A stretch of 64,000 bases of DNA, taken from the NCBI RefSeq assembly GCF_038595005.1, contig NZ_CP151997.1, positions 62,001 through 126,000 on the forward strand. Direction: 5' to 3'. Within the stretch, counting starts at the first letter, position 1; every line of letters starts with the position of its first letter. The notes beneath the pieces are model-generated. The model saw only the letters and a program-made list of their open reading frames with translations. It ran no database searches and was not told the DNA's origin. This document shows, piece by piece, positions 9,132 to 17,478 of the stretch. Source of the stretch: Chryseomicrobium sp. FSL W7-1435 (GTDB lineage: Bacteria > Bacillota > Bacilli > Bacillales_A > Planococcaceae). The translations under genes and the position numbers were made by a program.

Positions 9132-9161
9132 AAAAAAGACGCCTCAAAAATTGAGGGCGTC
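9132..9161 (-). terminator. Terminator of the RsbQ/GGDEF/EAL operon
   Basis: Stem GACGCC(C)TCAA/TTGAG(G)CGTC at plus 9138-9147 and 9151-9161, followed on the minus strand by TTTTTTG. The EAL gene stop codon lies within it. Confidence 0.82.
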
Positions 9162-10148
9162 TATTGTCGCGGGTTCTGGTTGCGGTCTACCAATATAGTA
9201 ACCTTGGAATAAGACATATCCTGATTCTTTTAACCAGTTATATTCCTGTTCCGTTTCAATTCCTTCAGCTAACGGGACAGTACCCATCTTGCGTGCTTGT
9301 GTTAAAAATTGGAGTGCTACTCTTTGCTTCTCTTGATCTTCATGAATGTCCGTCACATATTTACGGTCGAGTTTCATATAATGTGGCTCAATTCCTGTCA
9401 GCATTTCAAGCGTGCTGAACCCTTCCCCCATATCATCAAGAGCATACATAAATCCTTTTTCTTTGTAATAGGTCAAAATATCTTTCAAATGTTGAACATC
9501 ATCCACTTGTTCAGTTTCTACAACTTCAAATACTAGTTGTTGGGGATCTACGTTTAGTTTGCTAGCTAGTTGCATTGTGCTTCGCAAACAAAATTCGGGT
9601 GAGTAAATCGATGTCGGGATAAAATTGATAAATGCTTTTACTCGTTCTAATCTAGCCGCGTGACGAACTGCAGCCATCCGACACATCCGGTCCAACGCAT
9701 AGAGCCTGCCTCTTGACCTAGCCGCATCAAATGCTTCATTCGGAAATATAGCCTTTCCCTCCGCATCTTTAAAACGCGCAAGAAGTTCGTAACCAAATAA
9801 CATGCCATCAGAACGGATAATTGGTTGATAGTGACATTCCACCCGTTCTTGCAAAATAATCTCATCTATCCAACTCAACTCTAAAAAGTTTCCTAATTCC
9901 GAAAGAGTTGTCCACTCAGTTTGCTCGGTCTTGAATAAAATTTGCTCAATATCTAAATGGTCTTCGAAGAAATTGATTACTTCAGGAACATGATGTTCTG
10001 GTAATGTTATTTCACGATTCGTTTGATCCACAGGAATTTCATTGCGCTTTAAAAATTCATAAACTGCATCTATTAGGGACAGGTTATGCTCCCCACTTAA
10101 TTGGAAAGTATAACGTAAGTCTGTTACTGTGCATCCTTGACATCCCAT
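9144..10148 (-). CDS. EAL-domain c-di-GMP phosphodiesterase, probably active
   Basis: 334 residues, no membrane segment. After an N-terminal region of about 95 residues with CQGC at its start, an EAL domain follows: YELLARF in the EAL position, INFIPTS, FEVVETEQ, LDDMGEGFS, MKLDRKYV, EGIET and FQGYYIGRPQP. The acidic metal ligands (E, N, E, DD, K, E) all appear present, so hydrolysis of c-di-GMP to pGpG is likely. It starts seven bases after the PAS-GGDEF gene with GAGGGGG nine bases upstream of ATG, so a cyclase and its opposing hydrolase are made from one mRNA together with RsbQ. Confidence 0.9.
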   Translation of the reverse strand: MGCQGCTVTDLRYTFQLSGEHNLSLIDAVYEFLKRNEIPVDQTNREITLPEHHVPEVINFFEDHLDIEQILFKTEQTEWTTLSELGNFLELSWIDEIILQERVECHYQPIIRSDGMLFGYELLARFKDAEGKAIFPNEAFDAARSRGRLYALDRMCRMAAVRHAARLERVKAFINFIPTSIYSPEFCLRSTMQLASKLNVDPQQLVFEVVETEQVDDVQHLKDILTYYKEKGFMYALDDMGEGFSTLEMLTGIEPHYMKLDRKYVTDIHEDQEKQRVALQFLTQARKMGTVPLAEGIETEQEYNWLKESGYVLFQGYYIGRPQPEPATIDALNF

Positions 10149-10154
10149 TTCTTC

Positions 10155-11108
10155 TTACCCCCTCAACTCAAAGTCTATTGGTACTTGTTTATCCATAATA
10201 AATTTATCTCGCCCTGTCATTTTCGCAAAATATAAAGCGCGATCTGCTCTTGAAAGGAGCGACTCTCGACTATCTGTACTCATAAATTCGGCACTACCTA
10301 AGCTAACAGTCACTTTCTTCGGAACGACTGTCATGGCTTGAATTGCCCGGCGAGCCTCTTCCCCTATCTCACGGGTCTGCTGAGCTGTCATCGCCGGTAG
10401 TATAATAATAAACTCTTCTCCGCCGTACCGTCCAACCATACCCCCACCGGGCACAGTCTCCTCTAAAATCTGGGCTACTTTTTGTAAAACCACATCACCG
10501 ATTGCATGCCCATAAGAATCATTAATGTTTTTAAAGTGATCAATATCGGCAATGATGAAATTGAATACCGTTCCTACAGACATTTCCGCGAGCTTTTGGT
10601 CCATCCATTGATTGGCATAGCGTCGATTGGCTAAACCTGTTAATTCATCTGTACGGGCAAGTCGATGAATCTCCTCACTTAAAATATGCAATTCTTCGTA
10701 GGCTTTGTTCTTCTCTTCAAGCACTTGTTCCAACTTGGATCTAATATCCCGTAGTTCTTGTTCATAATTAAATCTCTTTTTCATAGAGATACACACACAG
10801 TCGATAATCTCAGCGTGTCCAATCAAATGCTTTTTCCCGCTAATGGATAGAGGGACAGGTGAACCGTCCTTTGCACGAAGGGTTAACAAAAGTTCCTCTA
10901 CCGTTCCATACATTGTTAAGTACGGGTAGAAGTATGTATGAAACATTAACCTATTTGAGACATTCATAAACATTTCGATGTGTTGGCCTAACAATTCTTC
11001 TGCTGGCACTTTCAATAAATCCGCAAACGTCTGATTAGCATAATGGATAACTCCTTTTGGAGTCATCGTGATAATTCCACACGGTGCCGCATCTATGCGT
11101 TTACGCAT
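10155..11108 (-). CDS. PAS-GGDEF diguanylate cyclase
   Basis: 317 residues. A PAS domain (about 5-115; IDAAPCGIITMTPKGVIHYANQ), a short coiled coil (about 120-155), then a GGDEF domain with DELTGLANRR, DIDHFKNINDSYGH and the active-site GGEEF. No RxxD inhibitory site precedes GGEEF (the stretch is GGGMVG), so product inhibition is probably absent. The start ATG at 11108 overlaps the end of rsbQ by eight bases, implying translational coupling; an earlier ATG at 11198 would run deep into rsbQ and lacks a ribosome site. The PAS domain sits where the RsbP PAS would be as partner of RsbQ. Confidence 0.9.
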   Translation of the reverse strand: MRKRIDAAPCGIITMTPKGVIHYANQTFADLLKVPAEELLGQHIEMFMNVSNRLMFHTYFYPYLTMYGTVEELLLTLRAKDGSPVPLSISGKKHLIGHAEIIDCVCISMKKRFNYEQELRDIRSKLEQVLEEKNKAYEELHILSEEIHRLARTDELTGLANRRYANQWMDQKLAEMSVGTVFNFIIADIDHFKNINDSYGHAIGDVVLQKVAQILEETVPGGGMVGRYGGEEFIIILPAMTAQQTREIGEEARRAIQAMTVVPKKVTVSLGSAEFMSTDSRESLLSRADRALYFAKMTGRDKFIMDKQVPIDFELRG

Positions 11109-11916
11109 CAGCTGGAACAGTCCTATTTTGTAAGTACGCTTGTATGAATTTGACTGTTTCTTCTGGGTGACTAAGTTGTGGGTAATGGCCCTTGGCATTT
11201 AATTTCACTAAGCTTGCGTTAGGAAGGTTCTCTGCTAAATAGTCGCCCACAGTTTCAGGCACAATACTATCATCTGAACATTGCATGATAAGTACCGGTG
11301 TGTTTACTTGCGGAAGTAGCGAACGATAATCTGAATAAAATGTAGCTTTGGCAAATTGATTGATCACTTCCACATTTGTAGAGGTAAAGCTTGTTTTCAA
11401 CTCTTCTGCAAATTTTTCATCATTTTCTTGATGAATGGCTATAGGAGCTAAATAGCTTGCCCACCCCACAAAATTCATTTCCATCATCTCTAACATCTCA
11501 TCCACATCGCTCTTTTCAAATCCGCCAATATAGTTCTCGTCATTCATGTATCGTGGTGATGGACCGACCATGATTAACTGTTTAACGACCTCTGGTTTTT
11601 CGAGTGCTGCCAGCATGCTAATCATGGCACCAACTGAGTGACCAATAAGCGTTACCACCGGCGCATCCAAATAGGCAATTACTTCAAGCAAATCCGTTTT
11701 ATACCCTTCTAAATCATTGTATTTATTCGGGTCATAGGATGCACTATCCGACCGACCAGAACCCACGTGATCGTACAAAACAACTTTATAGTCTTGGTAA
11801 AAGGCTGGAGTCACTAACCGCCACATGTCTTGATTTGCCCCAAATCCATGTACAAAGATGAGCACTTCATTTCCCTCTCCATAGACGTTTATATTATTTC
11901 GCGTTTGAATATTCAT
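11101..11916 (-). CDS. rsbQ: RsbQ-like alpha/beta hydrolase, energy-stress sensor partner
   Basis: 271 residues, the same length as B. subtilis RsbQ (about 269), with clear resemblance along its whole length: VHGFGANQDMW, YDHVGSGRSD, nucleophile elbow GHSVGAM (Ser about 94), MVGPSPRYMND, GGFE, NFVGWA, QCSDDSIVP and KGHYPQLSHPEET (catalytic His). In B. subtilis RsbQ activates the PAS-domain phosphatase RsbP during energy stress. Here no phosphatase is adjacent; instead the next gene encodes a PAS-GGDEF protein. Start at 11916 lies five bases after GGGGGG. A weak promoter with TATACT lies about 40 bases upstream. Confidence 0.9.
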   Translation of the reverse strand: MNIQTRNNINVYGEGNEVLIFVHGFGANQDMWRLVTPAFYQDYKVVLYDHVGSGRSDSASYDPNKYNDLEGYKTDLLEVIAYLDAPVVTLIGHSVGAMISMLAALEKPEVVKQLIMVGPSPRYMNDENYIGGFEKSDVDEMLEMMEMNFVGWASYLAPIAIHQENDEKFAEELKTSFTSTNVEVINQFAKATFYSDYRSLLPQVNTPVLIMQCSDDSIVPETVGDYLAENLPNASLVKLNAKGHYPQLSHPEETVKFIQAYLQNRTVPADA

Positions 11917-11965
11917 AGTTCCCCCCATTTCAGTATCTTCTGTGAATTCAGTATACCATTTCCCA

Positions 11966-11997
11966 TATAAAAACAGCTTACGAATTTACGTAAGCTG
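11966..11997 (-). terminator. Terminator of the cation/proton antiporter gene
   Basis: Stem CAGCTTACG/CGTAAGCTG (plus 11974-11982 and 11989-11997), followed on the minus strand by TTTTTATATGG. Confidence 0.85.
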
Positions 11998-12026
11998 CTT
12001 CATATAAGTTACCTATACTACTGCCG

Positions 12027-13466
12027 TTATTGCCGGAATAACGATTTGATTTTTTCACGTTTGAATTTGGAGACCAACACGTATAAGACGTCGCCACCTT
12101 GAATGAATGTATCACCTCTTGGTGTGATAACTCTCTCACCTCGAATAACAGCTGTAATCAATGTATCTGTTGGCAATTCCACATTCTTCAACTCAGCACC
12201 ATCGATTTTTGTTCCTGGCTCAATAACAATCTCGATAATCTCTGTGTTGGTTTTTCCGATAGAAACTAACTCCAAGCTATGAGGTACTTGTAGCGCTTTC
12301 GGGCCAACAAGTTTCAATTTTTCAGCGAACGGCGTCAACGTTGCTCCTTGGAATAGCGCAGACAGCAACACGACGAAGAATACGACATTAAACAGTAAGT
12401 CTGCATTTTCAATACCCGCTAGCAGCGGATAGGTGGCCAGCACGATTGGCACTGCCCCACGTAACCCAGCCCAGGAGATAAAGAGTTTTTCTTTAGCATT
12501 GAATTGACTAAATAGTAAGCTGATATACACTCCAATTGGACGTGCCACAAACATTAGAATAAGGGCTAACAACAAACCTTGCCAGATGACTTCTCTCAAT
12601 TGATTTGGGAATACCAGCAAACCTAAAAGTATAAACATACAAATTTGCATCATCCAAGCAAAGCCTTCATTGAAACGGAAGATAGAGTGACGGTAAGTCA
12701 GATCCATGTTTCCTACTAGTACAGCCATGACATAGACCGCTAATAGTCCACTTGCACCAATCGCGGTGGTAAACGCGTAGGTGAAGATAGCAAACCCCAT
12801 CGCTAAAACCGGATACAGCCCCGATGAGTCGAGATTAATTTTATTGATAGCCCAGACAGAGACACGTCCCATGATCAAACCGACAAGCAACCCAATGCCC
12901 ATCTGCCAGAAAAACTCACCAACTAGGGAAATGAATGGACCTGCCTGCGCTTGAATTAAGCTAATAAACGTTATGGTTAAAAACACGGCCATTGGATCAT
13001 TGGTTCCAGATTCTGCTTCAAGTGTGGAAGTAATATTAGGCTTGATGTTTTTATTTCCAAGCACCGCAAATACTGCCGCTGCATCTGTAGAACCTACAAT
13101 AGCGCCGAACAACATGCCTTCCAGCCAAGAAAGATCTAATACAAATTTTGCTACAACACCAATCCCGACTGTTGTAAGGAGAACGCCAATAGTCGCGAGT
13201 GAGGCTGCAGCAGGAAGAACTGTTCGCATTGTTTTCCATTTCGTTTGCATACCCCCTTCAAACAAAATAACAATGAGGGCGAGAATTCCAACTAATTGAG
13301 TGATTTTTGCATTGTCGAAGTAAATGTATTGGCTGGCTAACATACCAACCCCAATGAAGAGTACGAGTGAGGGCAATCCAAGACGAGAGGAGAACTTTGT
13401 AGTAGCCACTCCAATAATGAGTAAAACTGATAAAACAAATATTGCTGTATCGACGGTGAAGGTCAT
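12027..13466 (-). CDS. CPA1-type K+(Na+)/H+ antiporter with RCK_C domain
   Basis: 479 residues. About twelve membrane segments carry the CPA1 signatures IVILFEGGMQTKW, GSTDAAAVFAVLG and ESGTNDPMAVFLT, the acidic residues that bind the exchanged cation. The last ~80 residues form a TrkA-C/RCK_C domain (LVSIGKTNTEIIE...GGDVLYVLVSK) that usually binds a nucleotide or ion regulator. This architecture matches NhaP2/CvrA potassium/proton antiporters. Monocistronic: terminator follows and the upstream neighbour is divergent. Exact ion is inferred. Confidence 0.9.
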   Translation of the reverse strand: MTFTVDTAIFVLSVLLIIGVATTKFSSRLGLPSLVLFIGVGMLASQYIYFDNAKITQLVGILALIVILFEGGMQTKWKTMRTVLPAAASLATIGVLLTTVGIGVVAKFVLDLSWLEGMLFGAIVGSTDAAAVFAVLGNKNIKPNITSTLEAESGTNDPMAVFLTITFISLIQAQAGPFISLVGEFFWQMGIGLLVGLIMGRVSVWAINKINLDSSGLYPVLAMGFAIFTYAFTTAIGASGLLAVYVMAVLVGNMDLTYRHSIFRFNEGFAWMMQICMFILLGLLVFPNQLREVIWQGLLLALILMFVARPIGVYISLLFSQFNAKEKLFISWAGLRGAVPIVLATYPLLAGIENADLLFNVVFFVVLLSALFQGATLTPFAEKLKLVGPKALQVPHSLELVSIGKTNTEIIEIVIEPGTKIDGAELKNVELPTDTLITAVIRGERVITPRGDTFIQGGDVLYVLVSKFKREKIKSLFRQ

Positions 13467-13590
13467 CCGTCATCCCCTTCCTAAACATTTAGATGCTCCA
13501 ATTATACTGCTAGGAGGTATTGAAAACAATTCACACCACTCCCTCAAGCCTTCTGATAGGATAGTAGTATGAAAACTTAGGAGGTTTATT

Positions 13591-14511
13591 ATGACAATCA
13601 AATCAATTACAGTTGTTGGTGCTGGAACCATTGGTTTATCATGGGCTAGTTTATTTCTCAGTCATGGTCATCATGTAACATTGACAGACATTCGGGAAGA
13701 TTTAGAAACTGTATGGATTCGTCACCATGAATCTGTTCAAACTACTCTTGAGTCTCTTGGCTTACCAACAAGCTACTCCAAAGATGTACTACGCTTTACA
13801 AACAATTTAAAAGAAGCATTAGTCGATGCCGATTGGGTGCAAGAGAACGGTCCTGAGAATAGAGAATTCAAGCAGCAGCTCTATCAGCAAATGGAACGTT
13901 TTGCACCTGCACATACGCTATTTTTCTCTTCGTCTTCTACACTCCCGGCCAGTGAGATCAGCGCCAACATGGAAGACGCGTCTCGCGTTGCAATAGGTCA
14001 TCCGTTTAATCCACCTCTTGTAATGCCCCTAGTGGAGGTCGTTGCAGGAGAAAAGACAGCTCCGCAAACCATTGATCAAGCTATGAAGTTTTATCAATCC
14101 CTCGGGAAAAAGCCACAATTGATTAAAAAAGAAGTATTTGGGTTTGTGGCCAATCGCCTTCAATTTGCCTTGCTTCGTGAAGCAATGCATTTAGCTGATG
14201 AAGGAGTAGTGACAATGGCCGAAATGGATGAAATCGTAAAGGATTCAATTGGATTACGCTGGGCGGTAACTGGTCCCATGCTTGGCATGCATTTAGGGGG
14301 TGGAGAAGGTGGAATGGCCGCCTTTGTGAAACACCTTGGACCGACAATGGAAAAAACATGGGCAGCACAAGGCAATCCCCTAATGGATGAAGAAACGCGA
14401 CAGCGTCTAGCAGCACTTGCGTTTGAATCCTACGGTTCTACTTCCATAGAAGAGCTTGCTAAGTGGAGAGATAAACAACAACTTTCGATTTTACAGTCAC
14501 GTAAAAACTAA
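13591..14511 (+). CDS. 3-hydroxyacyl-CoA/L-gulonate/carnitine dehydrogenase-like oxidoreductase
   Basis: 306 residues. N-terminal Rossmann fold with VVGAGTIG, then the SSSS catalytic serine stretch (FFSSSSTLPAS), GHPFNPP with the catalytic histidine, and a C-terminal helical dimerisation domain beginning FGFVANRLQFALLREA. This is the single-domain 3-hydroxyacyl-CoA dehydrogenase family whose close members include lambda-crystallin/L-gulonate 3-dehydrogenase and carnitine 3-dehydrogenase. Substrate cannot be told from sequence. AGGAGG lies six bases before the ATG; a terminator follows. It stands alone without beta-oxidation neighbours. Confidence 0.86.
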   Translation: MTIKSITVVGAGTIGLSWASLFLSHGHHVTLTDIREDLETVWIRHHESVQTTLESLGLPTSYSKDVLRFTNNLKEALVDADWVQENGPENREFKQQLYQQMERFAPAHTLFFSSSSTLPASEISANMEDASRVAIGHPFNPPLVMPLVEVVAGEKTAPQTIDQAMKFYQSLGKKPQLIKKEVFGFVANRLQFALLREAMHLADEGVVTMAEMDEIVKDSIGLRWAVTGPMLGMHLGGGEGGMAAFVKHLGPTMEKTWAAQGNPLMDEETRQRLAALAFESYGSTSIEELAKWRDKQQLSILQSRKN

Positions 14512-14515
14512 AAAA

Positions 14516-14550
14516 AATGAACCTCACCGAGTGAAATGGTGAGGTTCATT
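14516..14550. terminator. Bidirectional terminator
   Basis: A 13-bp perfect stem (AATGAACCTCACC with GGTGAGGTTCATT, 14516-14528 and 14538-14550), T-rich on both sides, between the dehydrogenase gene and the convergent 53-aa gene. Confidence 0.88.
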
Positions 14551-14555
14551 TTTGT

Positions 14556-14717
14556 TTATAGGTTTTCAGTATTGATTCGTGGCTGCGGATCTACAACTTC
14601 AGTATCCTCATTCTTATCTGGGTCAACATCATTTGATGACAGTTTTAATTTTTTGTCCTCAAGTTCGCGAATTTTACGTTTTTCATGTTCATCTTCACGC
14701 TTGTCTTTCTCAAACAT
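14556..14717 (-). CDS. Small highly charged protein, 53 aa
   Basis: A short gene on the minus strand with GAGGTG six bases before ATG at 14717 and a stop at 14556, immediately before a shared terminator. The product begins MFEKDKREDEHEKRKI and is almost wholly hydrophilic, with alternating acidic and basic residues in the first half (likely helix) and an acidic, disordered tail ending INTENL. No family recognised. Support comes from the ribosome site, the fit to the terminator, and reading-frame quality; a TATACT box lies about 35 bases upstream. Confidence 0.65.
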   Translation of the reverse strand: MFEKDKREDEHEKRKIRELEDKKLKLSSNDVDPDKNEDTEVVDPQPRINTENL

Positions 14718-14834
14718 CGAATCACCTCGTCTCTTCCATATCTAGTATAGCTATACCCTTTCCTGTCAGATTTAAGCGTTGTTTATTTTCCAACCCTTAA
14801 ATTATTTAAATAGTTTAAATTATAAAAAAATTAG

Positions 14835-14864
14835 TTGACTCCAATTTAGGAAACCGCTTACAAT
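14835..14864 (+). promoter_or_regulatory. SigA promoter of the symporter/acyl-CoA synthetase operon with near-cre
   Basis: TTGACT at 14835-14840 and TACAAT at 14859-14864 with an 18-base spacer, preceded by an AT-rich UP-element-like stretch. GGAAACCGCTTACA (14849-14862) matches the cre consensus except for its first base and covers the spacer and -10 box, so CcpA repression is plausible. Confidence 0.65.
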
Positions 14865-14909
14865 CAAAGAGACTTTTGATCAGGCAATGGGGATTGCTTG
14901 GTTTAATTT

Positions 14910-14949
14910 TGAGCGAACGCTCAGTTGTAAGCTGAACGAACGCTCGGTC
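14910..14949 (+). promoter_or_regulatory. Tandem TetR-type operators
   Basis: Two copies of CGAACGCTC(A/G)GT begin at 14914 and 14937, 23 bases apart. The first lies in a perfect dyad TGAGCG-AA-CGCTCA; the second in an imperfect one (AACGAACG/CGCTCGGT). These resemble operators of TetR-family fatty-acid/acyl-CoA regulators. They lie just downstream of the predicted transcription start, a position suited to repression. No intact TetR gene is in the window. Confidence 0.6.
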
Positions 14950-14988
14950 GTATTTGGGAGAATATTCATAATTCGAAGGAGGAAGTGT

Positions 14989-15246
14989 ATGAAAGCTTAC
15001 AAAAAAGAAGTTCGTTTCACAATTTGGATGGCTCTCGCATTCGTCATTATGGGAAATGCTGGTTTATTCTTCTCTATCTTCCCGACAGACGCCATGTTAT
15101 TTGGATTTCCTGTCACATATATCATCCCTATTTTAATGGGTTGGTTTGGGGTCTTTTTCCTGACAATCGTAGCAGGGAAAATTGGCAACCGCATTGATGA
15201 TGAGATTGATGCAGAACAAGTCGAAGGAGGCGTGAAGTATGATTGA
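14989..15246 (+). CDS. Small two-TM companion subunit of a sodium/solute symporter
   Basis: 85 residues with two membrane helices joined by a short loop containing FGFPVTYI, followed by a charged tail (NRIDDEIDAE). Such small proteins (YhdT/DUF997, DUF4212 and DUF485 types) are encoded directly before SSS-family symporters. The SSS gene starts eight bases before this stop codon, so translation is coupled. ATG at 14989 has AAGGAGG six bases upstream; the upstream frame extension crosses the operators and is rejected. I could not decide which of the three small families it belongs to. Confidence 0.83.
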   Translation: MKAYKKEVRFTIWMALAFVIMGNAGLFFSIFPTDAMLFGFPVTYIIPILMGWFGVFFLTIVAGKIGNRIDDEIDAEQVEGGVKYD

Positions 15247-16888
15247 TGGTGCATGGCGATTGTCCAACCCCATTCTTGGATTGGTGGTTGTGGGCTTAAC
15301 CTTTTTACTCTTTTACGTAGTGGGCTACATATCGAATCGAAAAGCAAAATCTGCGAAAGACCTTTATCTCGGTGGCGGAAATGTTGGTGCCTTCACAAAT
15401 GGATTGGCAATGGCCTCCACTTATATGAGTTTGGCAACATTTTTAGGCATCACCGCTCTTATTTTAAATTTAAAAGTACCTTTTATCATGCTATGGATTC
15501 AATTAATTTTAGCCATTCCCTTAATCACAATCATCTACGGGACATCGCTTCGTCGAATGGGAGCTTTTACGCCTACTCATTTTGTTCGTGAACGCTATGG
15601 TGTAAAGGCTTCTATCATCGCCGCTCTATTCATGATACTTGTATCGATCATGTATGCCCTCGGGCAGATGATTGGGATTGCCGTTACATTTGAAACGTTA
15701 CTAGGCATTCCCTACTTAACAGGTCTTTTCGTCGGTGGTCTGATCATCGTCGGCTATATTACAGTCGGAGGAATGGCAGGAGCCACGAATAATGCAGCTA
15801 TTCAGATGGTCATCATGGCGCTCATGTTTATCGTTCCACTTGGAGCTATTATGAAGGCGATTGGAACAGAAGGCTGGTTCTTCCCTCCATTACTTTATGC
15901 CGATATGGTCCCTGCCATGCTACAAGCTGTTCCGGATTTCTTTGACTACCAGTATCCTACTAAGTGGTATTTCTCTGTTATACCCGCTCTGACAATTGGT
16001 GCACTTGGGCTTCCTCACTTGGCGATGCGCGTGTATACCTCTTCTAGTTTGAAGAGTGCACGAAGCGCAATGGTTTGGTTCGCCTTTATTCTTGGTTTAG
16101 TATTCTCTGCCACTTATGCAATGGGCTTCACCGGTGTCTATGCAACAAGTGTAGAAGGACTGAACATTGCAGACGGGGATGCCGATAAACTAACGATTAT
16201 CTTGAATCTTGCCTACAATCCTGAATGGGTAACTGCTCTTGTAATTGCCGGTGCCATTTCTGCAGGTGTTTCTACGTTAAGTGGAAACCTGCTAGCAATC
16301 GGCGCTCTTCTCTCACAGGATATTATCAAGACGCTCAAACCAAACATTCACGAGCGTTTAAATTACCGCTTGAGCTATATCGCTATTTTTGTCGGTGGAT
16401 TCATTAGTATTTTGCTAGCCATCGAACCGCCAGCCTTCCTAGTCGTTAGTATCCTCTGGGCATTTGGATTAGCTGGAGTGACCAATGCTCCGCTAATTAT
16501 CGTCGGTGTGTGGTGGAAGGAAGCGAATAAATACGGTGCCATGACTGCTTCTATTGTTGGAGGAGCTATTTATATCGCTGTCTCTCCTTTCGTTTTTCCA
16601 AGTCTTGCATTAACAGGACATGCTGTTACGGATGGAATGGGTCTCTCTGGCGCAATGCTTGCTGTGCCGATTAGTTTTATTTTATTGATTGTCGTTTCAT
16701 ACATTACGAACCGTATCCCTGCTCTTCAAAAGAACTTAACACGTGATCGCGATGAAAAATTAGTCGAGTCCATTCACGGTTGGAAAGATGTCCAAGCCTA
16801 TCGCTACAACTCAACAATTGGTGCAGGGGTCACAGTTGTTCTATCTATTGCTGTTGCTATTTGGGCTCTCTTACCATGGGGCATGTAA
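15239..16888 (+). CDS. SSS-family sodium/monocarboxylate (acetate-type) symporter
   Basis: 549 residues, about 13 membrane segments. N-terminal SAKDLYLGGGNVGAFTNGLAMASTYMSLATFLG is the SSS signature as in acetate permease ActP and MctC; THFVRERYG and IAGAISAGVSTLSGNLLAIGALLSQDI (the TM8 sodium-site region) also match. Encoded between its small companion and, two genes on, an acyl-CoA synthetase, so import and CoA activation of an organic acid are likely coupled. Substrate (acetate, propionate, pyruvate or a longer acid) is inferred from context only. Confidence 0.9.
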   Translation: MIDGAWRLSNPILGLVVVGLTFLLFYVVGYISNRKAKSAKDLYLGGGNVGAFTNGLAMASTYMSLATFLGITALILNLKVPFIMLWIQLILAIPLITIIYGTSLRRMGAFTPTHFVRERYGVKASIIAALFMILVSIMYALGQMIGIAVTFETLLGIPYLTGLFVGGLIIVGYITVGGMAGATNNAAIQMVIMALMFIVPLGAIMKAIGTEGWFFPPLLYADMVPAMLQAVPDFFDYQYPTKWYFSVIPALTIGALGLPHLAMRVYTSSSLKSARSAMVWFAFILGLVFSATYAMGFTGVYATSVEGLNIADGDADKLTIILNLAYNPEWVTALVIAGAISAGVSTLSGNLLAIGALLSQDIIKTLKPNIHERLNYRLSYIAIFVGGFISILLAIEPPAFLVVSILWAFGLAGVTNAPLIIVGVWWKEANKYGAMTASIVGGAIYIAVSPFVFPSLALTGHAVTDGMGLSGAMLAVPISFILLIVVSYITNRIPALQKNLTRDRDEKLVESIHGWKDVQAYRYNSTIGAGVTVVLSIAVAIWALLPWGM

Positions 16889-16906
16889 AAAAGGAGGACA
16901 TCCATC

Positions 16907-17461
16907 ATGATCATACATCTTCTCTCGCTGAAGGATTCAGCGTTTAAGAGTTTCACCTCCACGGAAAAGTCAAAAGTTCAGGGCAGCCTAGCGCTGCTTC
17001 TGACTGGGCTTTTATATGGAGTTCTTCTCATCACGGCAAACTGGTCTTACATCCTGAGTTTTGAAACTCCCGCACTAAGATGGGCAATCGTCCCACTCAT
17101 CTTTATTGTTTCAGGACTGATGATGGCATGGCTCACCCGAATAGGTCTGACTTTATTATTATGGGCAGGAGCAAGAGGGTTTGGTGGCGAAGGGGTTATG
17201 AGCAGGATTGCCCCATTTGTCTCGATCAGCTTATTGCCTGGATTGTTAGCTGTACCCCTATTAACTGGCTGGCAAGTCAATGCATTGGGTATTTCACTTG
17301 CCGTCATTGGTGTCGCTTGGATGTTCGCCATCCATTGGAAGACATTGCAATCCACTCAAAGATTTTCACCAATTAAAGCAGGCATAGCAGCGATTACTGT
17401 ACTCATCTTTTTTGTGAGCATCTACTATTTAATCGTGCCAACTAGCTCTATCACATCATGA
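16907..17461 (+). CDS. Multi-spanning membrane protein (Yip1-like)
   Basis: 184 residues with five or six hydrophobic helices spread over the whole length and an N-terminal amphipathic region (SLKDSAFKSFTSTEKSK). The arrangement is like Yip1/DUF1282 membrane proteins, but I see no decisive motif. AAGGAGG lies nine bases before the ATG and the gene sits 18 bases after the symporter and directly before the acyl-CoA synthetase, so it belongs to the operon. A role in the transport/activation step is suggested only by position. Confidence 0.75.
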   Translation: MIIHLLSLKDSAFKSFTSTEKSKVQGSLALLLTGLLYGVLLITANWSYILSFETPALRWAIVPLIFIVSGLMMAWLTRIGLTLLLWAGARGFGGEGVMSRIAPFVSISLLPGLLAVPLLTGWQVNALGISLAVIGVAWMFAIHWKTLQSTQRFSPIKAGIAAITVLIFFVSIYYLIVPTSSITS

Positions 17462-17478
17462 AACTGGAGGAATCATCT

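Noticed and set aside
13561-14511. Long antisense frames within the dehydrogenase gene
   Set aside because: They lack ribosome sites and mirror the codon pattern of the real gene.
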